Virus record (IMG/VR): IMGVR_UViG_3300034092_001651
Location: 1 to 37,440 of that record
Source: a virus
Length of the DNA stretch: 37,440 nt
Reading direction: 5' to 3' (one strand)
Both the position numbers and the translations under genes were made by a program. Shown here piece by piece: positions 28,087 to 36,100 of the stretch (its first letter is position 1; the number at the start of each line of letters is the position of its first letter). The notes under the pieces are model-generated. The model had not been told where the DNA came from. It did not search any database and saw only the letters and a program-made list of their open reading frames with translations.

Positions 28087-28392
28087 TTAGTAAAGTTCTC
28101 TGAAATTTCCGTCCCATCCTTCAGTAGAAAAGTAAACTATCTTGCCGTTATCGTAGTGCTCTTCTATCTTTTTGCCGTTCTCATCAAATATCCTTATCGG
28201 TCTCATTTCTTGTCCATAGTGCTCGAGATTATAGATGAAGTCGCAAAGTGAATCCCAAGTAAGGTAAAGCTCGTCTCTCAATTTGATATCAGTTGTATTT
28301 TCTGCTTTTTCTTTTATGACATCTTTCAAGTTTTTGAATTCTTGAACTCTGTCTTGAATTCTTTGCTGTTCTTTTTTCTCTTTCTTTGTCAT
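28087..28392 (-). CDS. First early gene, unknown 101-residue protein
   Basis: The ORF is open to 28455, but ATG 28392 has GGAG eight bases upstream and lies at the right distance behind the promoter at 28437-28465. The product is 101 residues with a highly charged start (MTKKEKKEQQRIQDRVQEF), a helical middle and a beta end (GKIVYFSTEGWDGNFRELY). Being the first gene after the strongest promoter, it may act early on the host. No family recognised. Confidence 0.65.
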   Translation of the reverse strand: MTKKEKKEQQRIQDRVQEFKNLKDVIKEKAENTTDIKLRDELYLTWDSLCDFIYNLEHYGQEMRPIRIFDENGKKIEEHYDNGKIVYFSTEGWDGNFRELY

Positions 28393-28436
28393 GTCCGTAC
28401 TCCGTTGTGTTATTGTGTGTCGTTGATTACGGTGCG

Positions 28437-28465
28437 AACTTACGAAACAAAACAATACATGTCAA
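28437..28465 (-). promoter_or_regulatory. Main early promoter
   Basis: On the minus strand TTGACA (28465-28460), 17 bases, then TAAGTT (28442-28437), continuing as TAAGTTCG. This reads as a sigma-70-like promoter with a weak -10. It also fits the Bacteroidota pattern: TTG, 20 bases, then TAAGTTCG against TAnnTTTG with one mismatch. A long A/T run lies upstream. It would start transcription near 28430, ahead of the ATG at 28392, and read the whole early block. Confidence 0.7.
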
Positions 28466-28479
28466 GTCTTTTTTTTTAT

Positions 28480-28692
28480 TTATCTAATTATTTTTATCTT
28501 TTGAGGTAGGTCAAGCGAGCCTAAGTAGTTGAATTCTCTAGGAGTTATGGCAAAAATAAAAATTTTCGAAATTGTAGGAATTTCGGCAAGATTTTGCACG
28601 GACTGCAGAGAGGGAAGGGCGGCGCGGTAAGATTCGCCGTTTTTTTTATGTATTTCTATTTGAATCATTTTAGTATATTCGTATGTCATCAT
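28480..28692 (-). CDS. Unknown 70-residue protein
   Basis: ATG 28692, or 28668 (MIQIEIHKKNGESYRAALPS). No clear ribosome site at either. The sequence looks like a genuine alpha-beta protein (strand, 'G.sYRAALPSLQSVQNLAEIP', strand KIFIFAITP). It lies between the late terminators and the early promoter. A 27-codon plus-strand ORF (28547-28630) with its own terminator overlaps it antisense, so the coding strand here is not beyond doubt. Confidence 0.55.
   Translation of the reverse strand: MMTYEYTKMIQIEIHKKNGESYRAALPSLQSVQNLAEIPTISKIFIFAITPREFNYLGSLDLPQKIKIIR
28620..28647 (+). terminator. Plus-strand terminator-like hairpin
   Basis: A 5-bp GC stem (28620-28624 with 28635-28639) and 10-base loop, followed on the plus strand by eight T. 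It lies inside the minus-strand 70-residue gene. The stem is short, so the evidence is modest. Confidence 0.45.
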
Positions 28693-28738
28693 GCTGAATT
28701 TTTGCAGGTGGCCAAATACTCAAAGCATTGGCGTGCGA

Positions 28739-28767
28739 AAGGCTACCCGGGGAAGGTAGCCTTTTTT
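28739..28767 (+). terminator. Plus-strand intrinsic terminator
   Basis: A 9-bp stem (28739-28747 with 28755-28763), loop of seven, followed by a T run to 28767 and ATTT. The T tract is on the plus strand; on the minus strand only TTTCG follows. No plus-strand gene precedes it. Confidence 0.7.
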
Positions 28768-28784
28768 ATTTCGAATTATTTCCG

Positions 28785-28876
28785 TATGTTTGAATCAGCG
28801 GCCTATCATAGCCGTATCTTGTAACTCCCCCCAGAGCTGAAGCCCTGAATGTGTATGACTTTCAGGGCTTTTTTTT
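28785..28876 (+). ncRNA. Candidate plus-strand small RNA (promoter box plus terminator)
   Basis: TATGTTTG at 28785-28792 fits the TAnnTTTG box. About 10 bases later a transcript would begin and hold a small hairpin with CGGC/GCCG arms (about 28798-28814). It would end at the 9-bp terminator stem 28841-28849 / 28861-28869 with seven T, about 80 nt in all. The -33 box is weak. There is no evidence beyond these signals. Confidence 0.3.
28841..28876 (+). terminator. Plus-strand intrinsic terminator at the end of the late block
   Basis: A 9-bp stem (28841-28849 with 28861-28869), 11-base loop, then T 28870-28876. The T tract is on the plus strand. The stop codon of the minus-strand gene ending at 28862 lies within its stem. 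In the minus direction it is preceded by A but not followed by T, so it would terminate late transcripts only weakly. Confidence 0.7.
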
Positions 28877-29059
28877 ATAGTACTCTTCTTTCATGACTTT
28901 CAGCATGAATTTACAAGTAGCTATCTCGCCTTGCGCCATAATGAGTTGATCGCATTCTTTTACGGCCAAAGATACGGCCTTATTTATTGGCAATTTCTTG
29001 CGAATAGCATAGGCTCTGATAGCTCTTTGCTCTGCTGGATCTGTTATGCGAATTACCAT
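28862..29059 (-). CDS. Small helical protein, last late gene
   Basis: ATG 29059 overlaps the stop of the preceding gene (TGATG); 65 residues. The start MVIRITDPAEQRAIRAYAIR then KKLPINKAVSLAVKEC suggests a ribbon-helix-helix-like or helical DNA-binding fold, followed by a basic tail. Being last in the late block and RHH-like, it may be a late regulator. Weak assignment. Confidence 0.55.
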   Translation of the reverse strand: MVIRITDPAEQRAIRAYAIRKKLPINKAVSLAVKECDQLIMAQGEIATCKFMLKVMKEEYYKKKP

Positions 29060-29553
29060 CAATCGCGTCTTAATACGATTTGACCTTTAATAGTTGCACC
29101 TGATGCGAAAGTCTCTCCGGATGCTTTGAGCTCGGGCACCATGTATAGCGTCTTGCTTGTCGATTGACAATTGTACACTAGATTAGGGTTAATTTGGGCC
29201 ATAGAAACGCCTGTGCCTCCGTTTATCCAATTTGCGGCTACTATATCGGTATAACCGACAAGCACATCAAATTGAGCACTTGTGAAGGCTTGCGGGCTAT
29301 TCCGCGCGGCGGGTGTAATAGCAGATCCGAAAAACCATAGTCGAATAGCAGGGGCTTGCAAAGTTCCCGAGCTTGTTTCTTTGAGAATGATACGCTCAAT
29401 CACTCCCGAGAATCCCAAAAAGCGAGCCGCGTCGATTGAGATCGCTCCTGAAGTAAGTATATCATTTTCAGCATATGCAGCGGTGTCGAGCGTTCCGAAG
29501 TCGATTGCTCTTAATACTCGGTCTTGTCCTGTTTTTCCTGTATAAAATTCCAT
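29059..29553 (-). CDS. Tail-tip accessory protein A (paralog pair)
   Basis: The protein has 164 residues and is rich in strands. It shares with the next protein upstream in transcription (29555-30091) the start '[GY]..GQDR', the block RLWFFGSAITPAARNSPQAF and TSAQFDVLVGYTDI, and the end '..I.l.RD'. This indicates a gene duplication. The function is likely structural, at the tail tip, given its position behind the tail-tip genes. Confidence 0.65.
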   Translation of the reverse strand: MEFYTGKTGQDRVLRAIDFGTLDTAAYAENDILTSGAISIDAARFLGFSGVIERIILKETSSGTLQAPAIRLWFFGSAITPAARNSPQAFTSAQFDVLVGYTDIVAANWINGGTGVSMAQINPNLVYNCQSTSKTLYMVPELKASGETFASGATIKGQIVLRRD

Positions 29554-29554
29554 G

Positions 29555-30091
29555 TTAGTCTCTTTTAATGATTAAGTAGCAATGAAGGTATCTATCGTAT
29601 AGCGTCGTACCCGTTCCGATGTATTCTTGTACGACATCAAGTACTGGATATTCGCTATTTATTGCAAACGGTATATTGACTTCTTTATGTATGATATTTG
29701 CGTATGGTACGGTATTTATTCCTGGTATCCATAAATCGTCATTAGGCGGGTCGCTATCACCAGGGTTTCTAATATCGAAAGCTCCTACGACTGAATCCAT
29801 TTCGGCCGAAGTGAATGCTTTTGCACTACCTCGGACTGCAGATGTGATAGTATTTTGAAAAAACCACAAACGATGCGAGAGCCTAGTATTTAGACTGAAG
29901 TCGGATGTATTTTCGTAGATCACGCTTTCAATTATTCCCGTTTGGAATGGCATAGGTACTTTTACCGAGCCTGTAGTCATGATAGTACCTGCGTCATCAA
30001 AGCGCTCATTACCTGTAGGGCCGTAATGATTAAGCAGGAATCTTACGACCGTTCTATCTTGTCCTAACTGTCCGAGGTATCTATTCAGCAT
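29555..30091 (-). CDS. Tail-tip accessory protein B (paralog pair)
   Basis: The protein has 178 residues. Conserved with protein A: GQLGQDRTVVRF, HRLWFFQNTITSAVRGSAKAF, TSAEMDSVVGAFDI and the C-terminal LIIKRD. An insert (PGDSDPPNDDLW) distinguishes it. Beta-rich, probably a structural protein of the tail tip or fibre. It follows the larger minor tail protein by seven bases. Confidence 0.65.
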   Translation of the reverse strand: MLNRYLGQLGQDRTVVRFLLNHYGPTGNERFDDAGTIMTTGSVKVPMPFQTGIIESVIYENTSDFSLNTRLSHRLWFFQNTITSAVRGSAKAFTSAEMDSVVGAFDIRNPGDSDPPNDDLWIPGINTVPYANIIHKEVNIPFAINSEYPVLDVVQEYIGTGTTLYDRYLHCYLIIKRD

Positions 30092-30098
30092 ATCTCAC

Positions 30099-30848
30099 TC
30101 ATGCAAAGTTGTAAGTGTTTTCATCTTCGAAAGGTCGTAGCCAAATTATCTGAAGTTGAGCCTCGACATTTTCATCGTCAAGCTCGTATACTTCAGAGCC
30201 GTGGCCGGGGTTTTGGCTTCTAAATTCTATCTGTATTCCACCATCGATTGTCGTGCTTGGTTTTCCTAGGTTATTACCGCCCGGAACTCCTATAAGCGTC
30301 GAGAGGCGTAAAACAGGGTAGGTATCAGTAATGCATACATCTTGCATGGTATAGAATGAATCGGGCTGGTCAACTGCAAGCGCTCTAAGATAATATATTG
30401 AATTGTTATGATGCCACTCTGTTTGTAAAAATATCACATTGACAAGATACCATCCTTTCTTGCGGACTCGGATAATGGTCGGGTCTTCGGTATCAATATA
30501 CGCAAGGCTTGTATTTATTCCATAGGCTTCATTACGCGGGTCTGATTCCCATTTAATGAGGCTATTACCGAGGTGACTCGAGTTTACGGTATGAGTCCAA
30601 GGCACTACGGTCTTAATACCCCAGACTTCATTCATATTATTGCTAATTGCACTACTTGCAGCCGAATAAGCGAGCACGCGGGCACTTTGCACGGCTTGTG
30701 CAAGTACGGCTTGATTCTCTTCTATGTTATTTATTTCTTCATTGTCTTGTTGCTCGACTATTGTCAGGCTACTAGGCATATCGGGCATTGAAAAAGCTAC
30801 TTGCTTTCTTCCAATACCTGAAGGTCTTACGGGTTCATTAAATTTCAT
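30099..30848 (-). CDS. Minor tail protein with C-terminal beta domain
   Basis: The protein has 249 residues. The N-terminal 90 residues are partly helical (NNIEENQAVLAQAVQSARVL, heptad-like) and could form a trimeric stalk. The remainder is beta-rich with RVRKKGWYLVNVIFLQTEWH, similar in layout to C1q/TNF-like fibre heads. Overlaps the previous gene by one base. Receptor contact is possible. Confidence 0.6.
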   Translation of the reverse strand: MKFNEPVRPSGIGRKQVAFSMPDMPSSLTIVEQQDNEEINNIEENQAVLAQAVQSARVLAYSAASSAISNNMNEVWGIKTVVPWTHTVNSSHLGNSLIKWESDPRNEAYGINTSLAYIDTEDPTIIRVRKKGWYLVNVIFLQTEWHHNNSIYYLRALAVDQPDSFYTMQDVCITDTYPVLRLSTLIGVPGGNNLGKPSTTIDGGIQIEFRSQNPGHGSEVYELDDENVEAQLQIIWLRPFEDENTYNFA

Positions 30849-32650
30849 TATTCAGACTCCGCGTCGATTCGTAGTGTAATATCGGCCATACCTTCATAGA
30901 CTTTATGCGAGTGTTTTGTCATAACTGCAAGCGCGGTCTCTTCGCCGTAGATAGATTCCAAGAGCGTATTATAGTCTACAAGGTCAATTGTACATCGTTT
31001 ACCTACATCCGTAAACTTTGCAGTAGTGAAGTTTGTTGTTAGAGTCGCTTCGGCTTGTTTTTTGCGACCTAAGAAAGTGACCATAGCCTCTGATATAGTT
31101 TGAGGGAGGCAAGCATTTTGTTGCTTCCAAATTACTTGCGTACTTGGATCGATATAGGGGCTTGTATCAGTTGGGGCGGCGTAATCTTCACCACCAAAAA
31201 ATACATTTACGATAGGCTTTGGAACTATAATTATATTACTTGCCTCAAAGTATAGCAAGTATCCACTATTTATCGTATTTCTTTGCCATTTTATGAAAGT
31301 CGAGTACGGTATATCTGCATAAGATGCAAGATTTGCAGAACGGCTTGTCAATTGAGGCACATTATGAAACATGATTTTCAAGTCTTTGCTATTATCGCCG
31401 CTTGTCCCTTGTTTACCGCTTGGGAATGAAGTTGTATCACTATTTCCCGTTATGCTTGTAACTTCCGTAGTTACTTGATTAAGCACTTCGCTAAACATTT
31501 TTATTTTGAAATTGCTATATGTATTATCCTGATCGAATGTAATTGACGGCGTTGCAAGCACTGGATAAGGATTACTTGATACCATTGTAATAGTATAAGC
31601 ATCTGGATTTCCGCTTGTGAAGCTATATGTAGGTCTTACAGTTTCAAGAGCATTATCGCAAAGCATCTTATATGCTTCGTAGAAATTCGTAAACTGTGCA
31701 AACATCTTAGAATCACCAAGAGCGCCGCCTACGAGTTGACCTTGGTTATCGTAAATTTCGGATACATAACAAAGATACTGAGGCAAAATAAAGTTATTGC
31801 TTGAATCTCTAAGAAATACCGAATAAGTAAATATATCATGGCATACAAAGGACGCGGTCAATTTACCTGTAAGAGCTCTGAGGTATTTTGAGTACATTTC
31901 ACCTATCTTAGTTTTGAGCCTTGCGAATGTACTGATATACATCGAGAATCCATCGGGCAAAATATCAAGCATTGCATAACCAGTATTCGGGTCATCAAGC
32001 ATAAATCCCGAATAGAGCTGATTAAATTGCGTGTTTTCGCTTAAGGCTACCGATGCTGAATAATTGACCGTTGTATTATCCCTCATTAGCAATCGCGACC
32101 ATATATGAGGAGTTATTGCCTCTCCGATGCATCGTTGTATGTCGTAAATTTCAATTGTAAAGGTAATCACATTATCAAGCGCGGTAATTTCGAGTTCATT
32201 TTCGGCGCTGTATTTTTGGCATCCTATGAATGCGGTCTTGAATCCAGAGCCGTCATTGTATTGAATCACGAATGTATTGAATGCATCGAATTCAGTTTGC
32301 TCTGTTGTAGTGAATGCATCTATCCATGGCGTTCCATCGCTATTGAGGGGGCGTTTTTTTGTCGTAGTCCCTTGCAATAAGTCAACGCGCAAATCATTGA
32401 GCGCTGTAGTGCCTTGTAAAGCGGCTATATTGACATTTATCTTAAGCACTTGGCTGACAAGCCCCGCGGGAATACTTCCAAGCTCGGTATCGAGACTCAT
32501 ATCCCTTAGTAAAAACTCACTAGGGAGCGTCACATTTGAACTCAAGGCGGGGGTAATGTAATCCACACTACTCGGTATGATATACATACGCCATTGAATA
32601 GAGTCTTCGCTAGTCCAAGTAGTTACAAATCTTTGGTTTGATAATGGCAT
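30848..32650 (-). CDS. Tail-tip / tail-associated hub protein (Tal-like position)
   Basis: The protein has 600 residues. It directly follows the Dit-like gene with a one-base overlap. Early part (SIQWRMYIIPSSVDYITPAL) and a long beta-rich body, with no lysozyme or peptidase motif seen. In siphoviruses this place holds the baseplate hub that closes the tail tube and contacts the cell surface. Motif evidence is thin, position is good. Confidence 0.6.
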   Translation of the reverse strand: MPLSNQRFVTTWTSEDSIQWRMYIIPSSVDYITPALSSNVTLPSEFLLRDMSLDTELGSIPAGLVSQVLKINVNIAALQGTTALNDLRVDLLQGTTTKKRPLNSDGTPWIDAFTTTEQTEFDAFNTFVIQYNDGSGFKTAFIGCQKYSAENELEITALDNVITFTIEIYDIQRCIGEAITPHIWSRLLMRDNTTVNYSASVALSENTQFNQLYSGFMLDDPNTGYAMLDILPDGFSMYISTFARLKTKIGEMYSKYLRALTGKLTASFVCHDIFTYSVFLRDSSNNFILPQYLCYVSEIYDNQGQLVGGALGDSKMFAQFTNFYEAYKMLCDNALETVRPTYSFTSGNPDAYTITMVSSNPYPVLATPSITFDQDNTYSNFKIKMFSEVLNQVTTEVTSITGNSDTTSFPSGKQGTSGDNSKDLKIMFHNVPQLTSRSANLASYADIPYSTFIKWQRNTINSGYLLYFEASNIIIVPKPIVNVFFGGEDYAAPTDTSPYIDPSTQVIWKQQNACLPQTISEAMVTFLGRKKQAEATLTTNFTTAKFTDVGKRCTIDLVDYNTLLESIYGEETALAVMTKHSHKVYEGMADITLRIDAESE

Positions 32651-33111
32651 TATATCAAGTCCCTACGATAGCAGGTGATTGTAAATTTCTCCAAGCCTGA
32701 AGCCCATTGTTTTTCATTGCTAAAGTCGCATCGTGCAAAGACAAAGGGAATAAGCGCTTTCGAGTAAGTGAAAGAGCTTGTGGACTGATACCTTGTCGGC
32801 ATTTGCTTTGGAGCGGTCGGTTCTACTATCCGAGTGTATTTCTTTTGCAGAATCTCTTGCAATAGGTAGTACACATTATCACTATTCACCGTGCCGTAGT
32901 CCCATGTGCTTACCGGGATGCAATCTACTTCGAGTGCTATCCTGATTCGGCGCTGTCCTATTTCTGTTCCTGACATGCTGACTTCATTCGAGGACTCGAC
33001 TGTAAAGGTCGGCAATATCCCGAAAACAGGTAACTCAACTCCGAGCGTATTTATCGATGCAAAGGTCGGATCGTCTGACCCTTCGAATTTGACCCAATAT
33101 CTCCAAGACAT
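32650..33111 (-). CDS. Distal tail (Dit-like) protein
   Basis: The ORF extends to 33129, but ATG 33111 follows GGAGAGG at a suitable distance, giving 153 residues (MSWRYWVKFEGSDDP start). Beta-rich, with features of small distal tail proteins (GTEIGQRRIRIALEVDCIP; a C-terminal FTITCYRRDLI). It sits between tape measure and hub, as Dit does. It forms the ring that joins tube and baseplate. Confidence 0.6.
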   Translation of the reverse strand: MSWRYWVKFEGSDDPTFASINTLGVELPVFGILPTFTVESSNEVSMSGTEIGQRRIRIALEVDCIPVSTWDYGTVNSDNVYYLLQEILQKKYTRIVEPTAPKQMPTRYQSTSSFTYSKALIPFVFARCDFSNEKQWASGLEKFTITCYRRDLI

Positions 33112-33112
33112 A

Positions 33113-36100
33113 TTATCCTCTCCTTGCATTACGGCGGCGATCTCTTTCGATTACGGCCTTTATTGAGTTATTATCGGCTACAAGCGCGCCGCTTATTTCT
33201 ACATGAGTATTTCGGTTGATTTGCTTGCCTAATCCGCGCGTCTCTTCGCGAAGTTTCCTAACCTCTTGGATTAGATTACCATCCTCTTGCACTGAGTATC
33301 GCATTTGCGGAGCGTTGGAAGTAAAGTAATCACGAATACTCATTCCGGGGTTGTTATTCATCCATTCGAGCTCTTGGCGGTTTGCCCGCGTGCCCGCCGC
33401 TGTAATAACTGACTCGCCTTTCGATAGCCATGCGGGTATAGAGTCGCTTCTTTCAGTGCCCGGGCCTTCGAGTCCTACGACCCCGTCTTTGAAGCCTAGC
33501 GCGCCTCTGGCGTTTGCTAAAAGAAGCTCAAGCCCTGCAGTTAGGGTAGCTGCAATAAGAGGCCCTGCAATCGGTCCGAGTGTGGTGATCGAGCTTCCCA
33601 AAATACCTACGACAAAAGACGGTATCATCTTAGAGACGGCATCAAACGCCGCGCCCGCGGCTGCATTTCCAAAGTCTGCAAGTGTGGCTTTTCCTGAAGC
33701 TGCAAGCGTTCCAAATTGTTCTAAGGTTTGACCGACAAATTCATTAAATACTTTCTGATTCCCTTCCATGCCTTGAGCGTTTTTCTTGAATATCTCGGAT
33801 TGAGATTTGAATATGCTCGCGGCCGCTTGATCTCCTGCACCTTTGAGCCTTTGCAAGAAAGTTATTTCTGTTTGCTCTTCGACTTGCTTTCTTTGCGCGT
33901 CAATATCTGCTATCTTAGCAGCATAATCCTCGAAGCTAATTTCTCTCTTTGCAAGGCTCTTTGTCAGGTCATCCTCTTCGGCGTTCAAAGCTCCGAGGCG
34001 TTCCTCTCTGATCTTATCATTAGCCTCTTTTTCCTTTCTGATTTTGTCCGAGTTGAAGGCATCGAGAATGCTAGTTTGCAAAGCGGTCTGTATTTGGAAT
34101 TCGAGAGTAGACTCGCGGGCGGCTTTTTCGATTGCCGTTTTGCTTTCAGTTCCGAATCGCTCTAAGCGAGAACTAAGCAAGTTGATATTCTGTATATTGG
34201 TTTGGATTGATTCGCCGAATTTATCCGCCGCTTCTTGATTACCCGCCGCTAATGCCTCTGCTTGCTTGAGTGCAATCTCATCGTTCTGAAGCTTTATGAA
34301 GTCGATATATTGCTGAACCTTCGCAATAGTACCATCAAGCGCTTCTTGACTCGTAGCGAGCACTGTAGGCACTAAGGATTCGCTATTTTTTGCAATGTCT
34401 TTTGCAAGTGTATCGAATTCTTTTTCTAATTCTTTGAATTCGGGCGGTTTTGCACTGATACCAACTTCGACTGTTAATTTATCTCCTATTTTTGCCATCT
34501 CTTGCGTATAGAAATTATCTATATCCGCAACTGTTTCGCCTTTCTTTTTGCTTGGAGTTATCTTTGTAGTAAGTTGGTTTTTATCTAGGAATGCATTTGC
34601 ATCTGCAATGCCTCCGATACGCTCGTTAAGGTATTTTCTTAATTCGACATTAGCTTCGGCTTCGAGTTGTGTGCGTAGTGCCTTTAAGTCTTTCCCTCTG
34701 TTTGCTTCAGAATTTAGCTCGCGCTCAATATCATTCTTAAGCTCGTCTTGGCGGCCTTTGTAGAATCTTTTGAGTTCCTGAAGTTCGGATTCTGCTTCTG
34801 CTCCTTTCCCTTTTGCATTTGCGAGCGCTAATTTTCTTAATCTTTCCTTTTCTGCAGCATCCGCTTTTTCTTTGGCTAATTTCTCAGCCGCTGCTTTTGC
34901 AGCCGCTGCTTTTGCAGCTTCATTTGCAGCGTCTTCATTGCCTTTTTTTACAACTTGATTAGTTTTTTTAATTTGTTCTTTTGTAGCATTAAATCCTTTA
35001 TCATAAGCATCGCTTAACTTATCACCAAAACCAGTGAATGCAGAAAGCGCCTTTTGAATATCAAGTTGCGTAATAGCATCCCAAAACTCACCGATAGTAG
35101 TTTTGATTTGAATAAAGGACTCGCGAACGCCTCCGATAGTTCCTCTGATGTTATCGAATGCTTGTCGAAGTGTATCGATAAAACCTTTTGACTTATTGAC
35201 TGCCTCGCCTGACTGTTTTACTGATTCGGTATTTGCATCATTGCTTTGCATCCATCCTGCAATCGATCGCACTACATCGGCAATGACTTCGATAACTGTT
35301 TGAAGCGGAGTGATAAGGAATTCTATAAGAAGACCGCCAAAGTCTGAAACTATGCCGCCTATTTCTCCAATTACCTCGCCTACAAAATTAAGTGCTTCTT
35401 GAAATGAGGCCACGACATCCATACCCTCGCCAAGAGCGCCGTCCATACCAAAAGCTTGCTTAAATGTATCTATAAGCGGCTTGATAGCATTTGCAATAGC
35501 ATCGAACACGCTTGTAAATATATCAAGTACGGTAGTTACTACAGTAATTGCAATGTTAAAAGCTCCGACAATGTTAGTCATAATTGCCGCGCCGATTCCC
35601 ATCACAATCGGACCGATTACAGTCCATATCCTCTCAAATACACCACTCAAAGTCGCACCAAGTTCGGAGAATGCAGGCCCTACTGCAGTCGCTATCATTC
35701 CGAATGCATCAGAAGCGCCTTTCACTACGACCGCGCTTGCTTTTGTGAATGCAAGTTCTATGTTACGACTCACCATGTCAAAACTAAGATACTGACCTGC
35801 AGCATTCATAGCATCTTGACCGGCTTGCGCTGCTTTTTTCTTGATTTCTTCGACTGGTATTGGAGCGCCGAACATTTTATTATATGCTTCGACTCCAATA
35901 TCTTCGGCGGGCGTACCGGCTACGGCTACTTGTAATTGGCTTGCCATAGCTTCAGAAATTTGACCTGCATCAAACGCCGTTTTGATTGATTCCCCTGACT
36001 TTTGCAAGAATTCTTTGATTGTGATTTGGCCACTAGATGCAAGTTGCTCAAGATTGCCAAGAGTTGAACCAAGCGCTTGAGGCAATTGGTTTTTAATATC

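Noticed and set aside
34861-34925. Repeated GCTTTTGCAGC-type units in the tape measure gene
   Set aside because: They encode an Ala/Lys-rich coiled stretch (AAKAAAAKAAAEK) and reflect protein composition rather than a DNA element.
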